A stretch of 64,000 nt of DNA, from positions 1 to 64,000 of the forward strand of contig CAZOHG010000009.1 of the NCBI GenBank assembly GCA_964579725.1, written 5' to 3'. Under the pieces are notes generated by a model. It had not been told where the DNA came from and searched no databases. It saw nothing but the letters and a program-made list of their open reading frames with translations. Positions 44,404-53,121 of this stretch are shown in pieces (within the stretch, counting starts at the first letter, position 1; every line of letters starts with the position of its first letter). The position numbers and the translations under genes were made by a program. Source of the DNA: CAZOHG01 sp964579725 (GTDB taxonomy: Bacteria; Zhuqueibacterota; JdFR-76; BMS3Abin05).

Positions 44404-45003
44404 ATGGACATGATGTCAAGTTGGAAGGTTTGGTTTTCGGATCGGGGGCGATTTTTCCAAAAGCGCAAATGGCCGTTTGGATTTTTGCCCCTCTGGGCAG
44501 TGTTGATTTTGTCCCTTTATTTGGCGGGTTGTGCCACCACCTCTACTGTTCGCATTCGGGAGAAATCTTCCGCCGCCAAAAAGGGCGAAGCAACGGCAAC
44601 GGTTCGGCAAGTGGAAGATTTAAACCCCGAGGCGCTGCCGGACTCGATTTTCAAGGTGTCGGAGAAATCGCCCCTGCCCGAACAAAGTTCGGAAATCCAT
44701 TTGCAACAGGAAGTGACAAAGGAAGATACTGCCCGGGAAATCATCGAAGAAAAACCGGGCTACCGAATTCAAATTGCGGCGCTTTCCAACCAGGATGAAG
44801 CCATGCAAATCAAAAAAGAAGCCATGCTGAAATTTGCCGAGCAGGGGGTGTATTTGATTTTTGATCCCCCTTTTTACAAAATTCGCGTAGGCGATTTTGT
44901 AAGTCGCTACGACGCCGAAAAATTACAGCAGAAGGCGATTCAATTGGGGTACAAGGATGCCTGGATTGTCCGTACGCGGGTGAAGGTCAAAAAGATCGAG
45001 TAG
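44404..45003 (+). CDS. SPOR-domain lipoprotein
   Basis: 199 residues. A long signal sequence ends in the lipobox LYLAGC (Cys43 the likely lipid site), preceded by a basic N-region (RGRFFQKRKW). A low-complexity acidic linker spans about 50-120, and a C-terminal SPOR domain (about 122-198) reads GYRIQIAALSNQDEAMQIKKEAM, FDPPFYKIRVGDFVSRYDAEKLQ and GYKDAWIVRTRV. SPOR domains bind denuded peptidoglycan at division sites. It starts 69 bp after etfA and may be a separate unit. Partners are unknown. Confidence 0.85.
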   Translation: MDMMSSWKVWFSDRGRFFQKRKWPFGFLPLWAVLILSLYLAGCATTSTVRIREKSSAAKKGEATATVRQVEDLNPEALPDSIFKVSEKSPLPEQSSEIHLQQEVTKEDTAREIIEEKPGYRIQIAALSNQDEAMQIKKEAMLKFAEQGVYLIFDPPFYKIRVGDFVSRYDAEKLQQKAIQLGYKDAWIVRTRVKVKKIE

Positions 45004-45352
45004 GGTGGAAAAGGGGCAAATTCTTTGGGGAAGAGAAAATAGTTTTCGGAAAATGAAGGCGCTTCTTAGGGGAGTGTAGAAAGCCGTTGTCAACATTCAC
45101 GAAAACGTAAGGAGTGGGCTTTGAAAAAACCGCGCATTGTTTCCTACAAATTTCCACGATTTCGGGTTTTGGTTACCAGCTACAACAATCTTCACCCTCC
45201 TTCCAAACCTTGCACATCAAATTGACCCCCAAACGCTCCAAGCTAAAAAAGAATTTCGGTGAAAAATACATCGACTCAATCTGTTTTCTGCCATTTTGGG
45301 GGCTGGATTTCAGGCGGTAAGTTTTTGATTTTAAGAAGAGATAAAAATCTAT
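45004..45352 (+). other. intergenic region between SPOR lipoprotein gene and yebC
   Basis: About 350 bp with no convincing gene. A TTG at about 45121 follows AAGGAG and opens a frame of 34 codons, and a longer frame at 45114-45320 has poor composition; neither shows a recognisable product. The yebC promoter lies at the right end. Confidence 0.4.
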
Positions 45353-45381
45353 TTGTAATGCGGCGAAAAATTTATTAAATT
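45353..45381 (+). promoter_or_regulatory. yebC-ruvCAB operon promoter
   Basis: TTGTAA (45353-45358), 17-bp spacer, TAAATT (45376-45381), followed by AAAT. The leader would be about 18-20 nt. Confidence 0.65.
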
Positions 45382-45405
45382 AAATCGAACGATTTTGGAG
45401 GAAGT

Positions 45406-46152
45406 ATGTCTGGTCACAATAAATGGAGTTCGATCAAGCACAAAAAGGCCAAGGTGGACGCCCAACGGGGCCGAATTTTTACGCGTCTGATTAAAGAAAT
45501 TACGGTGGCAGCCCGAATGGGCGGCGGAGACGAAGAATCGAATCCGCGGCTGCGAGCGGCCGTGGCGGCGGCTAAAGCGGCTAATATGCCTTCGGCCAAT
45601 ATTGAACGGGCCATTAAGCGGGGCACAGGGGAGCTTCCCGGGGTAACCTACGAAGAAGCCACCTACGAGGGGTACGGCCCGGGCGGTGCCGCCTTGCTAA
45701 TCGAAACCCTGACGGACAACAAAAATCGGACGGTAGCGGACCTGCGCCACATTTTAAGCAAGCACAACGGCAATTTGGGCGAATCCGGCAGTGTGGCCTG
45801 GATTTTTGAAAAGAAAGGGGTCATCGTCATTAAGGGCGAGGGTCTCAGTGAGGATGACGTCATGATGGCCGTTTTGGACGCCGGTGCTGAGGACATTAAA
45901 TCGGACGGCGAAACGTTTGAAGTCCTCACGGCTCCAGAAGATTTTGAAGCGGTTAAAAAAGCGGTGGAAGATGCCGGTTACCCAATTGATTCGGCGGAGA
46001 TTACCATGTACCCCAAAACCACCGTTAAATTGGAAGGTAAACACGCCGAACAAATGCTCAAATTAATGGACGCTTTGGACGAGCACGATGACGTTCAAAA
46101 TGTGTATTCAAACTTTGACATTGACGTGAACGTCATGGAGCAGTTTGAATAG
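45406..46152 (+). CDS. YebC/PmpR family DNA-binding regulatory protein
   Basis: 248 residues, full length. It begins SGHNKWSSIKHKKAKVDAQRGRIFTRLIKEI, the family signature, and continues with GGGDEESNPRLRAAVAAAKAANMPSANIERAIKRG, YEEATYEGYGPGGAALLIETLTDN and GSVAWIFEKKG. YebC proteins are TACO1 homologues; in bacteria they are described as transcriptional regulators and, more recently, as helpers of ribosomes at proline runs. It is the first gene of the yebC-ruvC-ruvA-ruvB run, a very common arrangement, and overlaps ruvC by a few bases if the TTG start of ruvC is used. Confidence 0.97.
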   Translation: MSGHNKWSSIKHKKAKVDAQRGRIFTRLIKEITVAARMGGGDEESNPRLRAAVAAAKAANMPSANIERAIKRGTGELPGVTYEEATYEGYGPGGAALLIETLTDNKNRTVADLRHILSKHNGNLGESGSVAWIFEKKGVIVIKGEGLSEDDVMMAVLDAGAEDIKSDGETFEVLTAPEDFEAVKKAVEDAGYPIDSAEITMYPKTTVKLEGKHAEQMLKLMDALDEHDDVQNVYSNFDIDVNVMEQFE

Positions 46153-46159
46153 AGGAAAG

Positions 46160-46669
46160 GTGGCGAGTCGGATTGTGCTGGGCGTGGACCCCAGCACCAC
46201 GGCAACCGGGTTCGGATTGGTTGCCACAGACGGTTACGACATTTCGGTGGTGCATTTTGGCGTCATTAAAACGGCACGTCGTCTTTCGCTGGCCGATCGG
46301 CTTCTGAAAATTTTCAATGAATTGTCGGAAATAATTCTCTCGTTTCAACCGGAAGAATTCGCCATTGAAGATATTTTTTACGCGGAGCACACCAAATCGG
46401 CCTTGAAATTGGGGCACGCGCGCGGTGTGGCGATACTTTCGGCCAAATTGCGGGATTTGCCTGTTGCTGAGTATTCGCCGCGGGAGATCAAGCAAGCCGT
46501 TGTCGGGTACGGAAACGCTTCGAAAGAACAGGTCAAACTTTCTGTTCAACGGCTTTTGCATCTTCAGGCTGACAGACCGCTTTCCTTTGACGCCGCTGAC
46601 GCTTTGGCTGTGGCTTTGTGCCATTGCCATCGTCTTTCACGAAGAATGCTTCAGGCGAAAAATGCGTAA
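46160..46669 (+). CDS. ruvC: Holliday junction resolvase RuvC
   Basis: About 169 residues from GTG 46160 (AGAGG just upstream); a TTG at 46145 would add five residues and overlap yebC. It cuts Holliday junctions symmetrically together with RuvAB. The four catalytic acids are visible: Asp in VLGVDPST, Glu in FAIEDIFYAEHTKSALKLGHARG, and two Asp in SFDAADALAVALCH. REIKQAVVGYGNASKEQV is also conserved. The gene lies between yebC and ruvA in the usual order. Confidence 0.96.
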   Translation: MASRIVLGVDPSTTATGFGLVATDGYDISVVHFGVIKTARRLSLADRLLKIFNELSEIILSFQPEEFAIEDIFYAEHTKSALKLGHARGVAILSAKLRDLPVAEYSPREIKQAVVGYGNASKEQVKLSVQRLLHLQADRPLSFDAADALAVALCHCHRLSRRMLQAKNA

Positions 46670-46708
46670 AACGACCATGACCTCGAAAATGGGTGATTTG
46701 AATTTCCA

Positions 46709-47311
46709 ATGATTAGCTTTCTGCAGGGGCAGATCGTTCAGCGGTTTCCAACGAAAATCGTTCTGGATGTGAACGGTGTTGGGTATGAAGTGAACATTTC
46801 ATTGAATGCGTACCAACAACTTCCCAAAAATCCCACGAACGTCCGAATTTTGACCTATTTGCACGTCCGCGAAGATTCCATGCAGCTTTTTGGCTTTTTT
46901 TCTGCGGAAGAACGTGATCTCTTTCTGAAGTTGATTTCCGTTTCCGGAATCGGGCCGCGTTTGGCGCAGGGGATGCTTTCGGGCACCACGCCGGACGATT
47001 TTAAACAGGCCGTTTTGAGCGAGGACATCGGACGGCTGACCCTGATCCCCGGGGTTGGGAAAAAAACGGCGCAGCGCATTGTCTTGGATTTAAAGGAAAA
47101 GCTGCGTTCTGAAGAGGTGGAAGCTCTCAGGGAAGATCGGGACGAACAAACGCAAATTTCAGACGAAGCGGTTTTGGCGCTGGTTTCGTTGGGGTACCGT
47201 CAGCCGGTTGCCCAAAAGGCCGTGCAGCACGTTTTGCAGGTACACCCGGAAATTGGATCCCTGGAAGAGCTAATTAAATTGGCTCTATCGCGTGTCCAAT
47301 CCGTTCATTAA
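46709..47311 (+). CDS. ruvA: Holliday junction branch migration protein RuvA
   Basis: 200 residues. The N-terminal OB domain starts MISFLQGQIVQRFPTKIVLDVNGVGYEV; the two helix-hairpin-helix motifs are SVSGIGPRLAQGML and IPGVGKKTAQRIV; and the C-terminal domain III (SDEAVLALVSLGYRQPVAQKAV) binds RuvB. RuvA tetramers hold the four-way junction while RuvB drives migration. It lies 39 bp after ruvC and 18 bp before ruvB. Confidence 0.97.
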   Translation: MISFLQGQIVQRFPTKIVLDVNGVGYEVNISLNAYQQLPKNPTNVRILTYLHVREDSMQLFGFFSAEERDLFLKLISVSGIGPRLAQGMLSGTTPDDFKQAVLSEDIGRLTLIPGVGKKTAQRIVLDLKEKLRSEEVEALREDRDEQTQISDEAVLALVSLGYRQPVAQKAVQHVLQVHPEIGSLEELIKLALSRVQSVH

Positions 47312-47329
47312 AACGGGTTTGAAAAGGAA

Positions 47330-48376
47330 TTGAAACAAGTGAATCGAAAATACGCAGACACGCCCACCAATCCGGAGCTCTTGGACGGTGAGTACGAGGT
47401 GGATCGAACCCTGCGGCCCTCGCGGCTGGAGGATTTTATCGGCCAGCAGAAGTTGAAGGAAAATCTGCGCATTTTTATTCTGGCGGCCAAAGGTCGGGGA
47501 GAGGCTCTGGACCACGTGCTGTTTTACGGTCCGCCCGGCCTGGGGAAAACAACATTGGCCAATATTATTGCCCGCGAATTGGAAGTCGATATTAAGGTCA
47601 CGTCGGGCCCCGTGTTGGAAAAAGCCGGGGATCTGGCCGGCATCTTAACCAATTTGCGTGAAGGAGACGTGCTGTTCATTGACGAAATTCACCGTCTCAA
47701 TGCGACGGTGGAGGAATATCTTTACACGGCCATGGAAGATTTCCGTCTGGACATCGTCATTGATAAGGGCGCTAATGCCCGAAGTGTCCGGCTCAATTTG
47801 CCGCACTTCACGCTGGTGGGAGCCACTACCCGGGCGGGACTGCTGACGTCCCCTTTGCGCTCACGCTTCGGCGTGGTGAGTCGTTTGGACTATTACCCGC
47901 CGGAGGATCTCTACCACATTGTGGTTCGATCGGCTCAAATTTTGGAGGTGGAAATTGACCCGGACGGAGCCATGGAAATTGCTCGCCGCTCGCGGGGGAC
48001 GCCTCGGATCGCCAACCGACTGCTTCGGCGGGTGCGGGATTTTGCACAAATTGAGGGTGACGGGGTGATCACCAAAAATCTGGCGGCCAACGCACTGCAG
48101 CGTCTTGACGTGGACGCGCGCGGTTTAGACGAAATGGATAAGCGCATCTTGTTGACGGTCATTCGAAAATTTAACGGCGGCCCCGTTGGGGTCAATTCTC
48201 TCGCTGTGGCCGTTGGCGAAGAAAGCGACACTATTGAGGAAATTTACGAGCCGTTTCTCATTCAACAGGGCTTTTTGCACCGCACGGCTCGCGGGCGGCA
48301 GGCAACCCCCTTTGCGTACGAATATTTCGGTATTTCGAAAAAACGGCCGTTGGACAGCCAGCCAGAATTGTTTTAA
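47330..48376 (+). CDS. ruvB: Holliday junction branch migration helicase RuvB
   Basis: 348 residues. AAA+ motor of branch migration. Walker A is GPPGLGKTTLA (near 67-77), Walker B LFIDEIH (near 118), sensor VGATTRAGLLTSPLRSRFG, followed by a C-terminal winged helix (GFLHRTARGRQATPFAYEYFG). The start at 47330 is TTG; GAAAAGGAA precedes it. The N-terminal LRPSRLEDFIGQQKLKENL matches the family. It completes the ruvCAB set, and queA follows after 113 bp. Confidence 0.97.
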   Translation: MKQVNRKYADTPTNPELLDGEYEVDRTLRPSRLEDFIGQQKLKENLRIFILAAKGRGEALDHVLFYGPPGLGKTTLANIIARELEVDIKVTSGPVLEKAGDLAGILTNLREGDVLFIDEIHRLNATVEEYLYTAMEDFRLDIVIDKGANARSVRLNLPHFTLVGATTRAGLLTSPLRSRFGVVSRLDYYPPEDLYHIVVRSAQILEVEIDPDGAMEIARRSRGTPRIANRLLRRVRDFAQIEGDGVITKNLAANALQRLDVDARGLDEMDKRILLTVIRKFNGGPVGVNSLAVAVGEESDTIEEIYEPFLIQQGFLHRTARGRQATPFAYEYFGISKKRPLDSQPELF

Positions 48377-48489
48377 TTGGTCGTTTCAACCGGGGAAAAG
48401 AGGGGGCCAAAAAAGAGTTTCGGCAAAAAAACACCCGAAAAATGTGACACACGAGGGGCATCAACAAAATAGGTCAGGCGGAGTAGAAA

Positions 48490-49518
48490 ATGAAGTTATC
48501 AGATTTTAAGTACAGTGTTCCAGAGCATTTGATTGCTCAATATCCACCCGAAAAACGGGATCACGCCCGAATGATGGTTTTGCACCGGGCGGACAAAAAG
48601 ATTGAGCAGAAAATGTTCTACCACCTGGTAGATTACCTCACGGAGGACGATTGCCTGGTAATCAACGAGACCAAGGTTTTCCCGGCGCGCTTGATTGCTC
48701 ACAAAGACAAAACCGACGCAGAAGTGGAGGTCTTTTTGCTTCGGGAATTGGAGAGTAATCTCTGGGAAGTGCTGGTCAAGCCGGCACGAAAGGTTCGCAT
48801 TGGCAATCGGCTTTCCATCGGCAAAGACCTCTATTGTGACGTCATTGACAATACCGTCTCCGGCGGACGCGTGGTGCGATTTAATTTCAACGGCAATTTC
48901 TTCGATATTATTGACGAGCTTGGACGAACGCCTCTGCCGCCTTACATTAAGCGCGCGGCAAATGCCGAGGACAAGAAGAATTACCAGACGGTGTACGCCA
49001 AAGTGCGGGGCGCCGTGGCGGCTCCAACGGCAGGCCTTCATTTTACGCAGGAGATTCTGGATCAAATTAAGGCAAAGGGAACCCGTGTGGTGCCAATGGT
49101 GGTGCACGTGGGTCTGGGGTCTTTTCGTCCGGTACAGGTGGAAGAACTCTCGCGCCACAAAATGGATTCGGAGTATTTTGAGATTTACGAAGAAACGGCG
49201 CGCGTCATTAATGAAACCAAAGAAAGGGGGGGGCGCGTTCTGGCCGTGGGGACCAGCACCGTCCGCGGACTGGAGTCGGCTGTGGCGTCCGACCACGCCA
49301 TAAAAGCCGTTAGCGGTTGGACGGACAAATTTATTTACCCGCCGTACGATTTCAAAGTGGTGGACGGCATGGTGACTAATTTTCACCTTCCCGGCTCCAC
49401 CCTGATTATGTTGGTGAGCGCTTTTGCAGGCAAGGATTTTGTCTTCAAAGCCTACCGAAAAGCCATTCGGGAGAAATACCGTTTTTACAGCTACGGCGAC
49501 GCCATGTTCATTGTGTAA
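48490..49518 (+). CDS. queA: S-adenosylmethionine:tRNA ribosyltransferase-isomerase
   Basis: 342 residues. It transfers and isomerises the ribosyl part of SAM to 7-aminomethyl-7-deazaguanine in tRNA, forming epoxyqueuosine. Family features are present: the N-terminal LSDFKYSVPEHLIAQYPPEKRDHARMMVL, LVINETKVFPARL, TPLPPYIKR, YQTVYAKVRGAVAAPTAGLHFT, HVGLGSFRPV and TNFHLPGSTLIMLVSAFAG. The GGAG site lies 8-11 bases before the ATG. queA next to ruvB is common. Other queuosine genes are not in the window. Confidence 0.97.
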   Translation: MKLSDFKYSVPEHLIAQYPPEKRDHARMMVLHRADKKIEQKMFYHLVDYLTEDDCLVINETKVFPARLIAHKDKTDAEVEVFLLRELESNLWEVLVKPARKVRIGNRLSIGKDLYCDVIDNTVSGGRVVRFNFNGNFFDIIDELGRTPLPPYIKRAANAEDKKNYQTVYAKVRGAVAAPTAGLHFTQEILDQIKAKGTRVVPMVVHVGLGSFRPVQVEELSRHKMDSEYFEIYEETARVINETKERGGRVLAVGTSTVRGLESAVASDHAIKAVSGWTDKFIYPPYDFKVVDGMVTNFHLPGSTLIMLVSAFAGKDFVFKAYRKAIREKYRFYSYGDAMFIV

Positions 49519-49736
49519 AGCCCTTTGAAAAACAGGCTGGGGTTCGTTTTTGGGGCTTCGGTGCCGATGCGATTTTACAGAGAAATTTTGCTGTTGAATT
49601 TTCAGGGCCCACGCAGTGGAATGGCCGAAAGGTTGAGTTTGCAATTTGCGTTTGGAGAAAAGCAAACACCCGCTTAAAACGGGTGGCGTAAGACGCTCTA
49701 AAAAGCAAATAGCGTGAAGAAACAGGAAAAGGTTCC
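49519..49736 (+). other. queA-ispD intergenic region
   Basis: About 220 bp. It contains AAACACCCGCTTAAAACGGGTGG around 49665-49686, where CACCCG/CGGGTG form a short hairpin without a T-run. No gene is seen on either strand. Confidence 0.35.
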
Positions 49737-50459
49737 ATGAATGTGACGGCTCTGATCCCGGCGGCCGGAATGGGCAGTCGAATGAGAGCGCAAACAAAAA
49801 AGCAATATCTTCGAGTCGGTCATCGACCGATTCTTTTTTATACGCTGTCGCGATTTGAATCCTGTGCTTTTGTCCGAGATATTCTTCTCGCGGTGCCCGA
49901 GGAAGATTTGACCTTTGTAGCGTCGGAAATTGTGGATCGTTTTGGATTTCGAAAAGTTCAAAAGATTGTTTCCGGGGGCAAAGAGCGGCAGGATTCGGTC
50001 AGGGCGGCGTTTGAGGCCTTGGACGGAGAGCCCGATTTGGTCATGATTCACGACGGCGTGCGCCCTTTTGTAACACCTGCTATTTTGAAAAAGGCCGCCG
50101 AAGTCGCTTTTGAAAAGGGAGCCAGCGTGGTGGGCATCCCGGCTTCGGCCACGATTAAGCGCGTGCACAAAGGACGGGTTGAAGCCACCCTGATTCGCTC
50201 GGAATTGTGGGAAATCCAAACCCCGCAAACGTTTCGGACGGACTGGTTCCGGCAAGCCCTTGAAAAGGCCGCTGCCAGTGGTTTTCGGGCAACCGACGAC
50301 GCAACCCTTTTGGAACAGGCCGGTTTCCCCGTTTACGTGGTGGAGGGGAGTTCTTTTAATTTGAAAATTACGCGCCCGGAGGACCTCACGCTGGCCGCCT
50401 GTTTGTTGCAAAACCAGAACGGCGGGCAGGCTTCCGTTGCCGAGGGAATCGAATCATGA
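49737..50459 (+). CDS. ispD: 2-C-methyl-D-erythritol 4-phosphate cytidylyltransferase
   Basis: 240 residues. It makes CDP-methylerythritol in the non-mevalonate (MEP) isoprenoid pathway. The nucleotidyltransferase signature ALIPAAGMGSRMRAQTKKQYLRVGHRPIL is at residues 4-32. SGGKERQDSVRAAFEAL, DGVRPFVTPAIL and QTPQTFRTDWFRQAL follow. Its stop overlaps the start of ispF in an ATGA (50456-50459). IspF follows directly, as in many bacteria. Confidence 0.96.
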   Translation: MNVTALIPAAGMGSRMRAQTKKQYLRVGHRPILFYTLSRFESCAFVRDILLAVPEEDLTFVASEIVDRFGFRKVQKIVSGGKERQDSVRAAFEALDGEPDLVMIHDGVRPFVTPAILKKAAEVAFEKGASVVGIPASATIKRVHKGRVEATLIRSELWEIQTPQTFRTDWFRQALEKAAASGFRATDDATLLEQAGFPVYVVEGSSFNLKITRPEDLTLAACLLQNQNGGQASVAEGIES

Positions 50460-50938
50460 GCATTCGTGTAGGCATTGGGCAGGACAGTCATCGCTTCGAC
50501 CTGGAAAATCCGGACAGGGTTCTCAAATTGGCCGGGATTGAGATTGAGGGAGAACCCGGACTAAGCGGAAACAGTGACGCGGACGTGGTTCTGCACGCGG
50601 TTACGAATGCCGTGTCGGGTGTGACAGGGGTCAATATTTTAGGTGAACGCAGCGATTACCTGTGCCAGAAGGGCATTACGGATAGCGCTGCCTATTTGAA
50701 GGACGCGCTGCGTTTTCTGCGCAAGGGGCGAGTTCTCCATGTTTCGGTTTCCATTGAGGCGCAAAGACCAAAATTGGCGCCCTACACGGATCGAATGAAA
50801 AAGCGATTGGCCGGGTTGCTCGGCATTTCACCCAACCAGGTGGGGCTGACGGCAACATCGGGGGAAGGACTGACTGCCTTTGGCCGTGGCGAGGGAATTC
50901 AAGTGATCGCCGTGCTTACGGCTGAACTTGAGGATTAA
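50456..50938 (+). CDS. ispF: 2-C-methyl-D-erythritol 2,4-cyclodiphosphate synthase, variant subfamily
   Basis: 160 residues. It cyclises CDP-ME-2-phosphate to MEcPP. The metal ligands are kept in GIGQDSHRF (Asp10, His12) and DADVVLHAV (His near 44). The C-terminal ATSGEGLTAFGRGEG is conserved in form. The usual GDIGKxFPDTDPxxKGADS lid is missing; the region reads VNILGERSDYLCQKGITDSAAYL instead, and the D in the following ALTDAL box is Asn (AVTNAV). I believe such DSHRF/KGITDS variants occur in other bacteria, so it is probably active. It is translationally coupled to ispD. Confidence 0.9.
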   Translation: MSIRVGIGQDSHRFDLENPDRVLKLAGIEIEGEPGLSGNSDADVVLHAVTNAVSGVTGVNILGERSDYLCQKGITDSAAYLKDALRFLRKGRVLHVSVSIEAQRPKLAPYTDRMKKRLAGLLGISPNQVGLTATSGEGLTAFGRGEGIQVIAVLTAELED

Positions 50939-50943
50939 CCCTC

Positions 50944-51558
50944 GTGGACGCCATTTTTCATCTGCTCAGTCAAAATCACGGCGCGATTTCGTATGTTTTG
51001 ATTTTTTTAATCGGTTTTTTGGAAAGCGTTTTCCCGCCGGTTCCGGGAGACACGGCCGTTTTGTTTTCCGTGGTTTTGATTAAAAAGGGTGCCTTGACGT
51101 TTGGAGGGGTTCTCGTCAGTGTCAGTTTGGGGGGCGCCACCGGTTTTTTTACCATTTATTATTTTACCGCCCGCTGGGGGAAAAGCTGGGCACTCCGGCA
51201 AAAGTGGTTGCGTTTCGACGAGAAACGATTGGAAAAAACGGATGCGCTGTTCCGGCGGTACGGCGATTTTCTAATCCTTGGCAATCGCTTTTTTTCGGGA
51301 TTCCGTACAGCTATTGCGCTGGTGGCAGGACTTTCTTCCGTCAATGTGTGGAAAATGTTGGGGTTGTCGTTCGCCGGGGTATTTTTGTGGAACTCCGGGT
51401 TGCTGTACATCGGAACAACTGTTTTGAAAAACCACAAGCTTCTTTTGGCGCATCTGAAAACCTACAATGAAGGGGTGGCTGTGGTGCTTGTGGCGCTGGC
51501 CCTTTTGGCCGGCGCAATTTATGGGTGGAAACGAAAAAGGAGAAATCAAAATAGATGA
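50944..51558 (+). CDS. DedA family membrane protein
   Basis: 204 residues with about five hydrophobic helices. DedA/SNARE-associated features are a GFLESVFPPVPGDTAVLFS segment near 22-40, then LGGATGFFTIYYFTARWGK, and the F-x-G-x-R core DFLILGNRFFSGFRTAIALVAGLSSV (about 115-140). DedA proteins help flip or recycle undecaprenyl phosphate or phospholipids and support membrane potential. It starts at GTG 50944, 5 bp after ispF, and its stop overlaps gltX by four bases, so it sits inside the isoprenoid/gltX operon; a link to isoprenyl-phosphate recycling is possible. Confidence 0.9.
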   Translation: MDAIFHLLSQNHGAISYVLIFLIGFLESVFPPVPGDTAVLFSVVLIKKGALTFGGVLVSVSLGGATGFFTIYYFTARWGKSWALRQKWLRFDEKRLEKTDALFRRYGDFLILGNRFFSGFRTAIALVAGLSSVNVWKMLGLSFAGVFLWNSGLLYIGTTVLKNHKLLLAHLKTYNEGVAVVLVALALLAGAIYGWKRKRRNQNR

Positions 51559-52994
51559 ACATTCGCGTACGTTTTGCCCCCAGTCCCACCGGCTATTTGC
51601 ACGTGGGAAATGCCCGAACGGCCATTTTGAATTGGATTTTTGCCCGACACGAGAAGGGTGCGCTCATTCTTCGCATTGAGGACACCGATTTTGAACGCTC
51701 GACCCGGGCATTTGAAACCGGAATTTGCGAAGACCTCCGCTGGCTCGGGTTGGATTGGGATGAAGGCCCCGACCGCGGCGGAGATTTTGGGCCCTACCGG
51801 CAATCGGAACGATTGGACCTTTACCGGGAATATGCCCAAAAGCTCCTGAAAGCCGGTAAGGCTTTTCGGTGCTATTGTACCCCGGAAGAAATTGAGGCAC
51901 GGAACAAAGCCAAATTAGGCCAGCCGGATCAGGGGAAATACGACGGTCATTGTCTTCATCTGACCGACGAGCAGAAACGCGCCTACGAGGCAGAGGGACG
52001 GAAACCCGTTATTCGTTTCCACGTGCCCGAAGGGACAATCCACTTTCAAGATGTGTTGAAAGGGGACATTGCGTTCGAGGGCGAAAACATCAGCGATTTT
52101 ATTATTCTTCGTTCGGACGGCGTAGCCACCTACAATTTTGCGGTGGTGGTGGACGACGCCCTCATGAAAATATCACATGTTATTCGCGGAGACGATCATC
52201 TTTCCAATACCCCTAAACAGGTGCTGTTATTTCAAGCGCTGAACTTTTCCGTTCCCACCTTTGTGCACATTCCAATGATTTTGGGCCCCGACCGTTCCAA
52301 GCTCTCCAAACGTCACGGCATGACCTCTGTGCGAATGTATCGGGAGAAGGGCTACCTGCCCGAAGCTATCGTCAATTATTTGAGCCTTTTGAGCTGGTCG
52401 TCGGAAAGCGGTGACGAAATTTTGTCGCTGGAACGCTTGGTGAAAGAATTTGATTTTCGCCGCATGTCGCGGTCGGCGGCTATTTTTGACAGTGAAAAAT
52501 TAAATTGGATGAACGGGTGGTACATTCGGAACGCTCCGTTGGAACGCATTGTTGCGCTGGGACTTCCTTTTTTGGAAAAAGCGGGGTACGATGTTTCGGA
52601 CCGCAATTTTGTAACGCAGGTCATTGACATCGCTCGTGGTTACGTCGATTATTTGGCGCAATTGCCCGAAATAGCCAAAATCTTTTTTCAAGAGAAAGTC
52701 AGCCCCGAATCCGAGGAAGCGGCCGAGATTCTGGCCTTGGAAAGCTCTCAAAAGGTTTTTTCCGCCTTTTTGCAGAAGCTGGACGCGAAAGAAAAATTGG
52801 ACGCTGAAACCTTCAAACGCATCATGAAAGAAATCCAAAAAGAAACCGGCGTCAAAGGAAAATGGCTCTGGATGCCCGTGCGTGTTGCGCTGACGGGACA
52901 AGTACACGGCCCCGAATTGCCGCGGGTTGTGGTTCTCTTGGGGAAAGAAAAATGCCAAAAATTTTTGGAACAGGCTTTGGCAAAAAACAGATAG
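51555..52994 (+). CDS. gltX: glutamyl-tRNA synthetase
   Basis: 479 residues. Class I aminoacyl-tRNA synthetase that charges tRNA-Glu. The HIGH-type motif is PSPTGYLHVGNARTA (10-24) and the KMSKS-type motif is KLSKRHG near 255. FARHEKGALILRIEDTDFERS is also diagnostic. The length is normal. The start ATG 51555 overlaps the DedA stop (ATGA). It may be a discriminating or non-discriminating enzyme; this cannot be told from the motif reading. Confidence 0.97.
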   Translation: MNIRVRFAPSPTGYLHVGNARTAILNWIFARHEKGALILRIEDTDFERSTRAFETGICEDLRWLGLDWDEGPDRGGDFGPYRQSERLDLYREYAQKLLKAGKAFRCYCTPEEIEARNKAKLGQPDQGKYDGHCLHLTDEQKRAYEAEGRKPVIRFHVPEGTIHFQDVLKGDIAFEGENISDFIILRSDGVATYNFAVVVDDALMKISHVIRGDDHLSNTPKQVLLFQALNFSVPTFVHIPMILGPDRSKLSKRHGMTSVRMYREKGYLPEAIVNYLSLLSWSSESGDEILSLERLVKEFDFRRMSRSAAIFDSEKLNWMNGWYIRNAPLERIVALGLPFLEKAGYDVSDRNFVTQVIDIARGYVDYLAQLPEIAKIFFQEKVSPESEEAAEILALESSQKVFSAFLQKLDAKEKLDAETFKRIMKEIQKETGVKGKWLWMPVRVALTGQVHGPELPRVVVLLGKEKCQKFLEQALAKNR

Positions 52995-53121
52995 ACGTGA
53001 AAAAAGGGTGAAGGAATAAAAGTCCGGGCGTTTTTTTGAGAAAATGCATTTTGCCTGACAACACCTTTTGAAGAGCCGGAATGGCTCCCGGAATGTTCAA
53101 CTAAACCGAAGGAGGACGAAC

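Noticed and set aside
45114..45320. 68-codon plus-strand frame before yebC
   Set aside because: Phe/Leu/Lys-rich with no motif, and it competes with a shorter TTG frame; neither is convincing.
48499..49797. Minus-strand frame of 432 codons over queA
   Set aside because: Antisense to a clear QueA; His/Arg/Phe-rich composition typical of the opposite frame of GC-balanced genes.
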